From NCBI GenBank assembly GCA_013288145.1, contig JABDCJ010000007.1:8757-72756 (forward strand): DNA of 64,000 nt, read 5' to 3'. Position 1 is the first letter of the stretch, and every line of letters begins with the position of its first letter. The notes below the pieces were generated by a model. It made no database searches and had not been told where the DNA came from. It was given only the letters and a program-made list of their open reading frames with translations. Positions 44,083-53,198 of this stretch are shown here, one piece after another. The DNA is from Nitrososphaerota archaeon. Lineage in GTDB: Archaea > Thermoproteota > Nitrososphaeria > Nitrososphaerales > CADDZS01. The position numbers and the translations under genes are program-made.

Positions 44083-45028
44083 AGTAAATCATCCGGTTCG
44101 AAATCTCAAGCAGGTTTTGATTGGTTAGAAATGCTGGTTTGCCTAGACCACTTCTTTGTGCCATGCCAAGGGCAAAATATTGCATATGGATTGATGCACA
44201 GATTGCGATTTCCAGTGGGGTAGAATTTCCTTCGTCCAGATCAAGCAGCTGCGCGCAATAGCCTCTTTTGTTTAGCTCTTCGCTGAGCTTTGCTGCTGTT
44301 TCGTCTTTTCCATTGCTTAGAATTACAACGAGATCACCCTCTTTCATGGAAAATAGGTTGACATGGGAGAACTCTTCAGTTAGTTGATAATCAGATTTTG
44401 ATCCGGCGAACTCGAAAACTTTAGCAGTCCCGTACATTGCGATGGGATAAAGGTAGTCACTTGCTACAATGTGAACCGTCTCGGCGTTTTCAGATTGGCT
44501 TTCTGTCCATTGTTTGGCTTTTGCAAAGAATTTGTTTAGTTTGGAAAGCTGCGGGACCTTACCTGAGAAAAGATGATAGCAAGCGAGTAAAGATGAAGTG
44601 AAACTGGTAGTCCCGGGTGTTAGGCCGGGGGACTTTGTGAACTTGAGAGGGAGAACCCGCGAACAGATTCTGGCAAGAGGGCTTTCCAGATTCGCCGTAA
44701 TGGCTATTGTGTCGCTAGCTATTCCACTAACAGCTTTTGCCGACTCGACGTTTGACTTCGTTCTGCCGGATGCCGAAAGGAAATAAACCGATTTACCTTT
44801 GCTTATTGCCGGGTTCAGATATAGGTCATACGGGTCTATCGACCTTGGACCAAAGTCCAACAATCGTTCGATGAACTGAGCACACGCGAGTGAATCGCCT
44901 GCACCGACTATGATGGATTTTTCAGGATCTCCTTCACCAAAGCCTGATGCTCTGAGGTACCTCGCGTAGTCTGGTAAATCCTCCAGCTGCGCCTCGATTT
45001 CCTGAAGTGTTTCGTCGAACTCGGACAA
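44075..45028 (-). CDS. SIS-domain sugar-phosphate isomerase-like protein
   Basis: 317 residues. GDSLACAQFIERLLDFG and YFLSASGRTKSNVESAKAVS are SIS phosphosugar-binding motifs (the SASGRT loop binds phosphate), and a second half repeats the fold (VHIVASDYLYPIAMYGTAKV, VVILSNGKDETAAKLSEELN). The plan resembles two-domain phosphoglucose/phosphomannose or GlmS-like isomerases, yet no catalytic His/Glu pair is clear to me. Coupled to the methyltransferase downstream; a joint role in modifying a sugar compound is inference. Confidence 0.72.
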   Translation of the reverse strand: MSEFDETLQEIEAQLEDLPDYARYLRASGFGEGDPEKSIIVGAGDSLACAQFIERLLDFGPRSIDPYDLYLNPAISKGKSVYFLSASGRTKSNVESAKAVSGIASDTIAITANLESPLARICSRVLPLKFTKSPGLTPGTTSFTSSLLACYHLFSGKVPQLSKLNKFFAKAKQWTESQSENAETVHIVASDYLYPIAMYGTAKVFEFAGSKSDYQLTEEFSHVNLFSMKEGDLVVILSNGKDETAAKLSEELNKRGYCAQLLDLDEGNSTPLEIAICASIHMQYFALGMAQRSGLGKPAFLTNQNLLEISNRMIYYE

Positions 45029-45273
45029 TGTGCCATCAATTATACCCGTGAAAAGCTCGCCAGCTCGGCAAATTTCCTGAATTCTCTAATAATAAATGAA
45101 TTTTTTGCGATGTTAAGAAGGAATAAGGGCGCGTTCTTAGGCGCAGAAATGGAAGACTTGCTTCGGAGGACACCTATTTCTTCCTCCCAAAGCAATCTTG
45201 TGTCGCCTCGTCGTCTAATGGTGGATTATCAGTAACGTTTTTCCTGTCATCGTCATACGTTGTAACCAGAATC

Positions 45274-46221
45274 TTGAAGATCGAAGACAATGTCCAAAAA
45301 TGGCTCTTGGATGCTCGACAACCTGTTGTCAAGTACTTCACATTGCGAACGCTATTGGATCGAAGTGGAAGCGACCTTGAAGTTCAAGAGGCTCATTCCG
45401 ACATTTTGAAAAAAGGCTGGGCCTTCGATATTCTGAAAACCCAAAAACCTCAAGGTAACTGGGAATCGAAGAAAGATCTCTATAGACCAAAGTACACCGC
45501 GTCGAATTGGCGAATGATTGTTCTTTCGGATTTTGCTTTGAAATATCAGGATGACAAACGACTGGAACGAGCGTGCAAGCTTTTCTTTCACGACTGGCTC
45601 GGCGATGATGAAAAATTCAACGAATCCGTCGATGAGGTCTGCATCGCTGGAAACCTTGCCCGGATGCTCACAAGATTCGGGTATGAGGACGATCCCATTG
45701 TAAAGAGAATATTTGACTGGCTCGTTGGCGACCAAAAGGAGGACGGAGGCTGGCACTGCTTTGAATCGGACTCAGGCACACTTGATGGGTGGGAAGCGCT
45801 CGCGGCATATTCAGCACTGCCGAAGAGCAAGCGAACAAAGAGCATTAATTCATCCATAGAGAAGGGTGCGGAATTTTATCTGGATCGCGGTCTTTACCGC
45901 GAGGGCAAAAGATACGAACCCTGGTTCAGATTTCACTATCCCAATCATTACTATTACGATGTTCTTGTTGGGCTCGACATGTTAACGGCTCTCGGTTTTT
46001 CCGGGGACAAGAGGCTTCGTTCTGCGTTGCAGCATTTGAAAACGAAAAAGTCGTCTGATGGAACGTGGGCTTTAGACGCAGTTCACCCGGATGTTGGGGA
46101 AGGAGCTGATTATACACTGAATGGAAAGATTCACAGGTTTGCTCTTGAACGTGAGGGAAAACCGAGTAAGTGGATTACCCTGAAGGCACTTACTGTGTTA
46201 AAGAGAGTGGAAGAATCGTAA
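45274..46221 (+). CDS. Alpha/alpha-toroid protein (prenyltransferase/squalene-cyclase-like)
   Basis: 315 residues from TTG 45274. Repeating helical hairpins with QW-like turns: KPQGNWESKKDLYRPKYTAS, DGGWHCFESDSGTLDGWEAL, SSDGTWALDAVHPDV. No DxDD or DDxxD motif, so cyclase activity is doubtful; it is probably a member of the non-catalytic toroid proteins. ASNWRMIVLSDFAL and HYYYDVLVGLDML are aromatic patches lining the barrel. No partner visible. Confidence 0.72.
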   Translation: MKIEDNVQKWLLDARQPVVKYFTLRTLLDRSGSDLEVQEAHSDILKKGWAFDILKTQKPQGNWESKKDLYRPKYTASNWRMIVLSDFALKYQDDKRLERACKLFFHDWLGDDEKFNESVDEVCIAGNLARMLTRFGYEDDPIVKRIFDWLVGDQKEDGGWHCFESDSGTLDGWEALAAYSALPKSKRTKSINSSIEKGAEFYLDRGLYREGKRYEPWFRFHYPNHYYYDVLVGLDMLTALGFSGDKRLRSALQHLKTKKSSDGTWALDAVHPDVGEGADYTLNGKIHRFALEREGKPSKWITLKALTVLKRVEES

Positions 46222-46228
46222 TTTACAT

Positions 46229-47308
46229 TTACAAAATCTTGACGCTTATTGAGCGGATACCGTTGAATCCATAGAGAAACCGATTATCTTGAGGGGACTC
46301 CGGCTGCACGTTTCCTTTTTCGTCTGTTGCTCTAACCCTCAGTCTTATTTTTCCTTTGGTTTGTGGAGTCCATGCATATTCCCAGTTCGTCCATGAATAT
46401 TCTCCAGCCTCGTTCGGATGAATGGTTACTTCTTTCCATCCGTCGCCTGAGTCGAACTCCACTTTGACAATTTTGCCGAAGCCCGACCAAGCCTTTCCAC
46501 TAACTGCAACATGCTTTCCGATCTGAAGAGTCGCGCCATCTTCCAGATTTGTAATCAGCGATTTCACCCTCAAGTTCTTTATGGGTTCTTTTACCAAGTT
46601 CCCGGATTGCTCAGTCTCGTAAACATACTTTGTCCAGTTGAAATAACCCATAAAGGGCGACGGACTCGTTGACAGAATTATTTTCTTCAACCACTTGACT
46701 GAAGCCATGGCGTACCATCCGGGAACTATGAGCCTCGACGGAAATCCGTGATCTCTGGAGAGGGGCTTGCCGTTCATGAAGAGAGCCACGATTGTATCAC
46801 GATTAGTCGATTTTTGTAACGGAAGCGATCTAACGAATTTTGATTTACTTTTCAGTGAGATTGAATTTTCCTGAGATCCATCGGCTCCCACGAATAGCAA
46901 TTCCTTTACATTATCGCGATCTATTTTACTCAGCGAGAGATTTTTCAGCAGGTCTGCTACAGGGACACCACTCCACTCAGCAGTGCCGACAGCGCAGTCT
47001 CCCCACTCGATTTCGTCTTCAATTCTTTGTCCAAAATTCTTTCTGCCGTTTCCAGCACATTCCAAAACTGCCCTAACTTTTGAATGGGGAAACGCCGATA
47101 GCTCGTCGTATTTGTAAGATCCTATTCTCGACCGATCCAGGTAAATGTCGAGCCGCCATCTATCGGAATCGATCTCAGGAGTCTCGAAATGATTTCGGAC
47201 GTAGAATGAATCAGTCTTTGTAATATCTTCGCAAAGCCCGGCGAGAGTCGCTTCACAATTGCGGGGAGATTTTTGGATTTCTACTATGGAATCCCGATTT
47301 TCTTTCAA
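46229..47308 (-). CDS. Sulfite-oxidase-family molybdopterin enzyme
   Basis: 359 residues. The molybdopterin domain has VRAVLECAGNGRKNFG, whose Cys should ligate molybdenum, then WGDCAVGTAEWSGVPVADLL and DHGFPSRLIVPGWYAMASVKW, all family hallmarks. The C-terminal ~110 residues match the Mo-cofactor oxidoreductase dimerisation domain (VEFDSGDGWKEV, YSWTNWEYAWTP). No heme domain or Tat signal, so it is cytosolic and the electron acceptor is unknown. It converges on the toroid gene with seven bases between. Confidence 0.88.
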   Translation of the reverse strand: MKENRDSIVEIQKSPRNCEATLAGLCEDITKTDSFYVRNHFETPEIDSDRWRLDIYLDRSRIGSYKYDELSAFPHSKVRAVLECAGNGRKNFGQRIEDEIEWGDCAVGTAEWSGVPVADLLKNLSLSKIDRDNVKELLFVGADGSQENSISLKSKSKFVRSLPLQKSTNRDTIVALFMNGKPLSRDHGFPSRLIVPGWYAMASVKWLKKIILSTSPSPFMGYFNWTKYVYETEQSGNLVKEPIKNLRVKSLITNLEDGATLQIGKHVAVSGKAWSGFGKIVKVEFDSGDGWKEVTIHPNEAGEYSWTNWEYAWTPQTKGKIRLRVRATDEKGNVQPESPQDNRFLYGFNGIRSISVKIL

Positions 47309-47529
47309 CTAGACGATACAAGCCCTGATTTTGATTGAGCCGGCACAAGTTTCGTACTAAACCAAATTAAATCGATCTTGAAAGTCGCGCAGTGTTGAAT
47401 TCGTCCTGCTCGAGTAAAGTACCCAAATCGGAGAGATTCACTAAATATTGATCCCTTTCCAAACTCGTGTCAGCAACAGCAGAGATTAATTACCGGTGAG
47501 TAGGTATCAAATTATGTTTCTACTTAATA

Positions 47530-48495
47530 ATGAATTTACAGGATCGTCTTCTTTCCTGCGACAATCTCACGAAAGTCTACGGCAAGCGTGATAAAAAAGC
47601 GCTCGATTCGGTCACTTTTTCGGTCCCGGCGTCGGGAATCTTCGTTTTGATAGGCAGAAACGGCTCCGGCAAGACAACGTTGGTCAGGATTCTTGCAACG
47701 GAACTCGCTGCGACTTCAGGATCGGCATCTATCGATGGTATCGATGTTCAGAAAAATCCCCAAGCGCTTCGTGAGAGAATTGCAATTGTCCCTCAAGAAG
47801 CTCGAACCGTGCCCTGGATGACTCCATTACAAACGGTTTCTTCCTATCTGATGTGGAGAGGATTTAGTTATAGTGAGGCGAGAAGACGAGGGATGATAGC
47901 TCTCGAAAGACTTGGGATAGAATCCCATGCAAATGCCCTTAACAGAACGCTTTCAGGAGGAAACAGGAGAAAGGTACTCGTCGCAACCGTAATGGCGTCA
48001 GAAGCAGAGATAATCTTTCTGGATGAGCCGACGACAGGGCTTGATCCGATTTCGCGTCATGAGTTTTGGGATTTGCTCAAGAATGTTGGGAAAGAGAGAT
48101 TCACATTTCTCACGACACACTACCTCGAAGAAGCTGAAGCTCTCGCAGACCAGATCGGGATCCTCGATCGAGGCAAGATTGTCAGAATCGGAACATTAGA
48201 CGAGCTTCGAAAGAGTGTGCCGTACAATTACGCAATGAACGTACCATTCGCAGAAAATTTGTCGCAACCCAAGGTGAATAGTGGTGAGGTTGTCAAGAGC
48301 GATGACGCCTACAGAATACTTACAACTGAAGAAGAAGCTTTCCAAATATCCCGTGACCTTTCAAGAGGAGGATACAAATTTTCGATAAATCCGGTTACGC
48401 TGGATGATATTTTCTTTTACGTTTTGAATCGTACTTATGGAGAAGCTGGAATTGGAAGAGATAACGGAAGAGAAGAAACCAGAGCCGCAGAGTAA
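47530..48495 (+). CDS. ABC transporter ATP-binding protein (ABC-2/DrrA type)
   Basis: 321 residues. Walker A GRNGSGKTT, Q-loop IVPQEARTVPW, signature LSGGNRRKV, Walker B IIFLDEPTTGLDP and switch His (FLTTHYLEEAEAL). The C-terminal 90 residues are the usual extension of drug/lipid exporters. Its tail overlaps the permease gene by 59 bp, so the two are one unit. Energises export of an unknown hydrophobic substrate. Confidence 0.92.
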   Translation: MNLQDRLLSCDNLTKVYGKRDKKALDSVTFSVPASGIFVLIGRNGSGKTTLVRILATELAATSGSASIDGIDVQKNPQALRERIAIVPQEARTVPWMTPLQTVSSYLMWRGFSYSEARRRGMIALERLGIESHANALNRTLSGGNRRKVLVATVMASEAEIIFLDEPTTGLDPISRHEFWDLLKNVGKERFTFLTTHYLEEAEALADQIGILDRGKIVRIGTLDELRKSVPYNYAMNVPFAENLSQPKVNSGEVVKSDDAYRILTTEEEAFQISRDLSRGGYKFSINPVTLDDIFFYVLNRTYGEAGIGRDNGREETRAAE

Positions 48496-49258
48496 GTCGA
48501 GCCATTCACGAGGTCGGCCGAGGAGCAAATTCAGCCAATTCTTCGCAGCAGTCCTCGTTAATGCGCTTTATGAAATGAGGAACTATCCCGTTGTACTATT
48601 CAATACTGTACTTTCGCCCCTCTCATTTCTGGTCCTCATCACGTTCGTAAGTCAGGGAAGCTTGTTGGGAGAAGCGATCTTGGGAAGTTTCATAATGAGT
48701 ATGTTTTCAAGTGGCATGGCATTGCAGGGAGATCTCTCGCATTTGAAAAATGATTTCAAGCTACAGGACATGGTCGTCAGCTCACCGACTCCGTGGTACA
48801 TTTACGTTCTTGGGATGGCGACTTCGGAGCTGGTGTACTCAGTCCCAGCCCTTGCTGTACTTGGAGTGCTGGCTGCGATCTACGTTCACTTTACTGCGCT
48901 TGGAGCTTTGGAGTTTCTCGCGATTCTTGCGATGATGTTTGTAGCCTCGATGGCAGTGGGGTACATGTTTGCGACATTTTCAAGTGATATTGTCCAAAGT
49001 TTTGCCTTCTCAAGACTACTTTCGACCCTGTTTTCCACCCTCCCTCCGGTATATTATCCAATAACTTACATCCCATTTCCATTCAGGTATCTTGCTTACC
49101 TTTCGCCAACCACTTACGCGGCACAGCTGGCCCAGAATGTGGGGGGCTTCATCTCTCTTTCCTCAATGGCGATCGCCCTCGACTGGGTTGTATTGATCTC
49201 CGTAAGTGTTGCGCTTTTCTTTATTGCTAGCAAGAAGGCCAGATGGCGTGAGATCTAG
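48437..49258 (+). CDS. ABC-2 type transporter permease
   Basis: 273 residues. A Lys/Glu-rich, Arg-rich N-terminus (to about 30) is followed by six predicted helices with the ABC-2 layout (ALYEMRNYPVVLFNTVLSPL, LSPTTYAAQLAQNVGGFISL). The 59-bp overlap with the ATPase gene is long; a later start would remove the first conserved helix region (KFSQFFAAVLVNALYEM), so ATG 48437 is kept. Exporter partner of the ATPase. Confidence 0.88.
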   Translation: MEKLELEEITEEKKPEPQSKSSHSRGRPRSKFSQFFAAVLVNALYEMRNYPVVLFNTVLSPLSFLVLITFVSQGSLLGEAILGSFIMSMFSSGMALQGDLSHLKNDFKLQDMVVSSPTPWYIYVLGMATSELVYSVPALAVLGVLAAIYVHFTALGALEFLAILAMMFVASMAVGYMFATFSSDIVQSFAFSRLLSTLFSTLPPVYYPITYIPFPFRYLAYLSPTTYAAQLAQNVGGFISLSSMAIALDWVVLISVSVALFFIASKKARWREI

Positions 49259-49265
49259 ATTCTGA

Positions 49266-50165
49266 CTAGAGTGAATTTGCGAGTCTTTTGATTGAGATTC
49301 GGCATGCTGATCTTGATACATCGATTCCAAACCATTTCCGCCTCAAACGCTTGGCGACTGCAAGAGTCGTTCCGCTACCGCAGAAAGGATCGAGGACTAC
49401 ATCTCCCGGATTTGTCGATGTTTTGATAAGCAGGTCTAGTAGCTGTTCTGGCTTCTGCGTTGGGTAACCTAATCGTTCTCGGGAAGTTGCAGAGAGTAAC
49501 GGTAATCGAATGACGTCGTTAATTGTTTTCCCTTCGGGGTATGTCTTTCCGTAATATATTGAACCATTGACTCGTCTTCTCTTAATTAGGGCGAATCTCC
49601 GGCCCTTCGCGTCTCTCTTGTTGTATCGCTTCATTTCCGAATCTGCGTAATCCTGGAACTGATCGTTCCAAGTAAATTGGTCACTCTTTGTGTAATACAA
49701 GATAATATCGTGAGACTGCTGCCAGTTTGCTCTGCGACGTGTCCCGCGGAAACCCTTGTCCCAGACTATCTCGCATCTGATCTTTCTTTCAAAAATCTCA
49801 TCGAGAAGGATTCGCAGGTGTGCATCAGCGTACCAGTTGCAGTGCAAATAAAATGAGCCGGTCTCGCATAGTACTCTATGGCACTGTTGAAGTCTAGGCG
49901 TCATCCAAGAAATGTACTCAGAAATCGTTCCGTTCCAGCGATCGTCAAAGCCAACATTTTCACCATCTTCTGAGATGAAACCATACTGCCTTCCGGAAAA
50001 GAAAGGAGGGTCAAGATATATCATATCAACAGAAGACTCGGGAATTCTCTTTTCTAGAATCTCAAGGCAATCCCCAAACAGAACTTGATTTACCAACAAA
50101 AGAGAACTATGAGAAATTTTCTCTTCGTTAACTGGTTTAGCTTGAGTCTTTTTTATAGAAAGCAC
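49266..50165 (-). CDS. Orphan N6-adenine-type DNA methyltransferase (beta class)
   Basis: 299 residues. Motif IV is DMIYLDPPFFSG near the N-terminus and motif I is VLDPFCGSGTTLAVAKRL near the end, the beta-class order; the DPPF form favours adenine methylation. A region with GTRRRANWQQSHDIILYYTK is the target-recognition part. No cognate nuclease lies next to it. Its 3' end is seven bases from the ABC permease end. It may mark the genome for replication or regulation, or be a remnant of a restriction system. Confidence 0.85.
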   Translation of the reverse strand: MLSIKKTQAKPVNEEKISHSSLLLVNQVLFGDCLEILEKRIPESSVDMIYLDPPFFSGRQYGFISEDGENVGFDDRWNGTISEYISWMTPRLQQCHRVLCETGSFYLHCNWYADAHLRILLDEIFERKIRCEIVWDKGFRGTRRRANWQQSHDIILYYTKSDQFTWNDQFQDYADSEMKRYNKRDAKGRRFALIKRRRVNGSIYYGKTYPEGKTINDVIRLPLLSATSRERLGYPTQKPEQLLDLLIKTSTNPGDVVLDPFCGSGTTLAVAKRLRRKWFGIDVSRSACRISIKRLANSL

Positions 50166-50322
50166 GGGAAAAATTTTCTGCTGGTGCCTGCCTAATTCAT
50201 GTTTGGAATAAATTTTTTTCTAAAGCACCCGCTCTGTTTTGCCACCCGATTGATTTTGATCATGCGGCCCGCTCTCACGATTAGTGTCAATTCGCTTAAA
50301 TCAGTAAAGATGAAAGTTAGTC

Positions 50323-50583
50323 ATGCTGCCTGCAAAAAGTGATTCATTGAACTCGTTGCAATCTCGCTCACCGCGTCCTGACAGCGTGAAGATTCTGATA
50401 CTCTGGACATTTTTTGTAGGTGTGATGATTGTTGGAGGATATGCAGTGTATTACCAAACTCTGGGAATTGGTACGGCATATCATAATTCATCGATCGAAG
50501 CTGTCCTCGCTTCTCTCTTGTTTGTCTTCGGCATTTATCTACTGGCGCTTGTCCTGCACGGATTCCTGTTCAGCAAAAAGTAA
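50323..50583 (+). CDS. Small two-helix membrane protein
   Basis: 86 residues. A Ser/Pro-rich N-terminus and two helices (ILILWTFFVGVMIVGGYAVY, LASLLFVFGIYLLALVLHGF). ATG 50323. No family recognised; lies 90 bp upstream of the split-barrel gene, same direction. Confidence 0.6.
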   Translation: MLPAKSDSLNSLQSRSPRPDSVKILILWTFFVGVMIVGGYAVYYQTLGIGTAYHNSSIEAVLASLLFVFGIYLLALVLHGFLFSKK

Positions 50584-50672
50584 CCTCATTGCGAGTCAGC
50601 GTTCATTTCGCTGTTGTCTTTGCCGAAGTAAGGATTTCTTAATATGTAAAATCTCGCCCGATTACAGACGAA

Positions 50673-51083
50673 ATGAGCAAATCAGTTCCTAAAGCACTAC
50701 CTGACGTTAATCAGTTGAAATTCTTGAATTCTCACGAAGTTGGCCGTCTTGCGGTCGCTACTCCGGAAGGAATTCCTCATGTGACCCCTGTAATTTATGC
50801 AATGGATGACATTTACCCTGTAATTGCCACCGATTATGGGACTAAGAAATTGAAAATACTGAAGCAAAACAATAAAGCTAGTTTCCTGATTGATGATGTC
50901 AATCCCAACAAAGGAATAGTAATTCAGGGAACAGTCGAGATATTTGAAAGGGGTAGGGAGTACATAAGACTCCTGAAGGTGCTCTACCAACGTCTCGAGT
51001 ATTATCGAGATAACCCTTGGAATGAAGGAGAATCTCCGTTGTTGAGGATCACTCCCGACCACTTCTCATCCTGGGGTATCTAG
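50673..51083 (+). CDS. FMN-binding split-barrel protein (pyridoxamine-oxidase-like)
   Basis: 136 residues. FLNSHEVGRLAVATPEGIPH, VTPVIYAMDDIYPVIATDYG and the KKLKILKQNNKASFLIDDVN run are those of PPOX-like flavin-binding proteins; GIVIQGTVEIFERG completes the barrel. Substrate and cofactor (FMN or F420) unknown. ATG 50673; TTCTTAATATG at about 50636 may be its TATA region. Confidence 0.8.
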   Translation: MSKSVPKALPDVNQLKFLNSHEVGRLAVATPEGIPHVTPVIYAMDDIYPVIATDYGTKKLKILKQNNKASFLIDDVNPNKGIVIQGTVEIFERGREYIRLLKVLYQRLEYYRDNPWNEGESPLLRITPDHFSSWGI

Positions 51084-51137
51084 CAGAATCCCTCCTCTCA
51101 ATTGGAGCCTTAGGATCCTTGCGGAAAAAAATCGCGA

Positions 51138-51422
51138 CTAGGCCGGAACCATAGCAGTCAACTTTGGTGCAGAAATCCTAGAGTGATGGTGCAAAACAAC
51201 AGAAGAGACTGTACTCCTCACGCCGTTTATTTTCATTATCTTGTTTTTCAGGAGATCTCTGAACTGCTCGACATCTTCAGCTGAAACGATCGTGACAAGG
51301 TCGAACTCTCCAGTAACATGAAACACTTCGTCAATATTTGGTATGCGTTGCAATGCGTTCACAACATCGTCCATTTGGGCTGATTCAACAAATATGTGAA
51401 CAAAAGCAAATAACTTGTTCAT
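51138..51422 (-). CDS. Stand-alone Lrp/AsnC ligand-binding (RAM) domain protein
   Basis: 94 residues. AFVHIFVESAQMDDVVNALQ and VFHVTGEFDLVTIVSAEDVE followed by IMKINGVRSTVSSVVLHHH are the effector-binding, oligomerising half of Lrp/AsnC regulators, with the conserved GxFD turn; the DNA-binding half is absent. Such free-standing domains bind amino acids and may modulate full-length Lrp proteins. Confidence 0.85.
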   Translation of the reverse strand: MNKLFAFVHIFVESAQMDDVVNALQRIPNIDEVFHVTGEFDLVTIVSAEDVEQFRDLLKNKIMKINGVRSTVSSVVLHHHSRISAPKLTAMVPA

Positions 51423-51512
51423 TAATAGTCAAATTCTTTGCTCATTTTTCTCATATTATAGGTCTTGCGCATAACACATGAGAGTGAGTGATGCTTTCAA
51501 CAAAAAGGACAA

Positions 51513-51520
51513 GTATAAAA
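51513..51520 (+). promoter_or_regulatory. TATA box of the RNA candidate
   Basis: GTATAAAA preceded by purine-rich GGACAA, about 25-28 bp upstream of the expected start near 51540-51546. No reading frame follows at the right distance, which argues for a non-coding transcript. Confidence 0.5.
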
Positions 51521-51539
51521 TCCTTCAAGGCGCAAAAGC

Positions 51540-51665
51540 AATTTATCTCATAGTTCTCAAGTGTAGCTAGAGGTGTCTGTAAATCCTCCAGCACCTTTGC
51601 GATTAATGCCCTAAATTATCTGAGAGATAAGTAGAAATAGTTTCGGACGAGGGCATTAGTTTTTA
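51540..51665 (+). ncRNA. Candidate structured non-coding RNA
   Basis: About 125 nt between a TATA box (51513-51520) and a T5 run (51660-51664). Stem 1: GAGGTGT with GCACCTT (51570-51576, 51591-51597). Stem 2: TAATGCCCT with AGGGCATTA (51604-51612, 51650-51658), nine perfect pairs. Inside stem 2 a perfect hairpin TTATCT-GAG-AGATAA (51616-51630). No protein frame covers it. Not recognised as RNase P, SRP or a box C/D RNA. It could instead be a long leader of the glycosyltransferase gene, though the T run argues for an end. Ends are estimated. Confidence 0.45.
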
Positions 51666-51752
51666 CACCAACAACCGAGTATTGTTTGCTTTCCTCCAAG
51701 TCCAATCAAGTTTCCTGTTTAGGCGGTTTTTGCTAAAACTCAAAACTAAACG

Positions 51753-51770
51753 GTTCCCAAATTTGGAAAC
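51753..51770. promoter_or_regulatory. 18-bp near-palindrome upstream of the glycosyltransferase
   Basis: GTTCCCAAATTTGGAAAC, with 8 of 9 base pairs symmetric, immediately precedes a TATA-like CCTAAAAG (51772-51779) about 40 bp before ATG 51819. It matches 16 of 18 bases at 31055-31072. Likely a regulator binding site that blocks or recruits the basal factors. Confidence 0.45.
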
Positions 51771-51818
51771 TCCTAAAAGAATGTTCGACTAGGTAGTGAG
51801 CGCGAAAGAGGCAATAAA

Positions 51819-53198
51819 ATGAATCGAAATTTGAAGATCTGTATCAATACGCAGACGCCTCTTGTCCAATTCACCGAAAGAGTCCCGAGTGACGTTCAAT
51901 CCGGGAACGGAAGTTCTGTGACAGATCTTTCGACGCTGAACGAAGGTACCGATTATAGATTTTCGGTTGGAGGCCTAACTCGAATGGTGTTCCCGCTGGT
52001 AAATAGGATGCTGAAAGATGGAACTCTTGAGGAAGCTCACTGGATCTCACTTAATCCCAACGGCCCCTCGACGGTCAAGGTTGGTGGAATTGTTCTTCAT
52101 CACGTTTCTTTGGAGAAAGACCGGCTCGCGGGATACGGCAATACGAAGGAGGCTATCTGGGGTGCTGTCCACGGAACAACTGAAACTGGGCGCGCGACCC
52201 AAGATGTGTTCTGGAGCGATGATTTTTCAGAGTTCGAATATTACAACCGAGTTTCAGCCGAGTTAATAATGAAACTGGATCAGAAAGTAGATTTCGACCT
52301 TTTCTATATTCACGACTTTCAGCAATTGCCGGTCGGGAGATTGCTCAGTACTTTAAAGCCGAAGATATTCCGATGGCACATACCATTCGACCAAACCATG
52401 ATTCCGTCGCAATGGAGGGAACTATTGGCTTCTTACTTTAACAGCTATGACATGGTGATTGTCAGTAGCACGAAGTATCTCAAGTCATTGAAATCTTTTG
52501 GCTACGATGGCCGTGTGCGAAAGATCTATCCATTCGTAGATCCTGCCGAATATTCGCAACCTTCACTGACCGAGGTTCAGGAAACAAGCACTAGATTAGG
52601 AATTTCGCGGGAGGATGATGTGGTACTTTCAGTCGCGAGAATGGATCCAATGAAAGGTCAGGACAGAGCAATTAGGGCAGTTTCACTTCTTCTAAAGAAT
52701 TTTCCCAATATCAAGATGGTTTTTGTTGGAAACGGCAGCTTTTCTGGCTCCGGACGCGGGTTGGGCCTGTCAAAATCAGCAGTCTGGCGAGAGAAGCTCG
52801 AGACGCTTGCGAAAGATATGGGTGTTCAAGAACGCGTTGTTTTTGCCGGGCACCTAAATCAGAAAGACCTGGATGCAATGTATGAACGATGCAGTTTTAC
52901 GGTACTTCCCTCTGTCAAGGAGGGTTTTGGATTGGTCGTCGTAGAAGGCTGGCTGCATTCCCGCGCATCAATAGTCACTAAAGAAGCCGGTGTTGCAGAG
53001 CTGGTCGAAAACGGCAAAAATGGAATGGTGGTAAATCCGAATAACACCGATGAGCTAGCCTCAAAAATGATGCAACTCTTAGCCGATAAACAGCTAACGC
53101 GCACGATGGGAGAGATCGGCCTTTCCACGTCGAAGCTCTGCTCGATGGAGGAAGGGCTAAAGTCAGAGATGCAGGCAATCGACGAGCTGCTCACCTGA
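51819..53198 (+). CDS. GT4-family glycosyltransferase, trehalose-synthase (TreT)-like
   Basis: 459 residues, two Rossmann-type halves. The acceptor half has IFRWHIPFDQTMIPSQWREL; the donor half has DDVVLSVARMDPMKGQDRAI, MVFVGNGSFSGSGRGLG and the GT4 EX7E-type motif in KEGFGLVVVEGWLHSRASIV. The TreT resemblance (KxxRWHI, YFNSYDMVIVSSTKYLKSL) suggests sugar transfer from a nucleotide sugar to glucose, making trehalose; other acceptors are possible. Upstream 18-bp palindrome suggests regulation, perhaps by stress or sugar. Confidence 0.82.
   Translation: MNRNLKICINTQTPLVQFTERVPSDVQSGNGSSVTDLSTLNEGTDYRFSVGGLTRMVFPLVNRMLKDGTLEEAHWISLNPNGPSTVKVGGIVLHHVSLEKDRLAGYGNTKEAIWGAVHGTTETGRATQDVFWSDDFSEFEYYNRVSAELIMKLDQKVDFDLFYIHDFQQLPVGRLLSTLKPKIFRWHIPFDQTMIPSQWRELLASYFNSYDMVIVSSTKYLKSLKSFGYDGRVRKIYPFVDPAEYSQPSLTEVQETSTRLGISREDDVVLSVARMDPMKGQDRAIRAVSLLLKNFPNIKMVFVGNGSFSGSGRGLGLSKSAVWREKLETLAKDMGVQERVVFAGHLNQKDLDAMYERCSFTVLPSVKEGFGLVVVEGWLHSRASIVTKEAGVAELVENGKNGMVVNPNNTDELASKMMQLLADKQLTRTMGEIGLSTSKLCSMEEGLKSEMQAIDELLT

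Noticed and set aside
45206..45266. tRNA-like D-arm sequence (GTCGTCTAATGGTGGAT) ahead of the toroid gene
   Set aside because: No T loop, no matching acceptor stem and no anticodon arm could be built in either short or intron-containing form.
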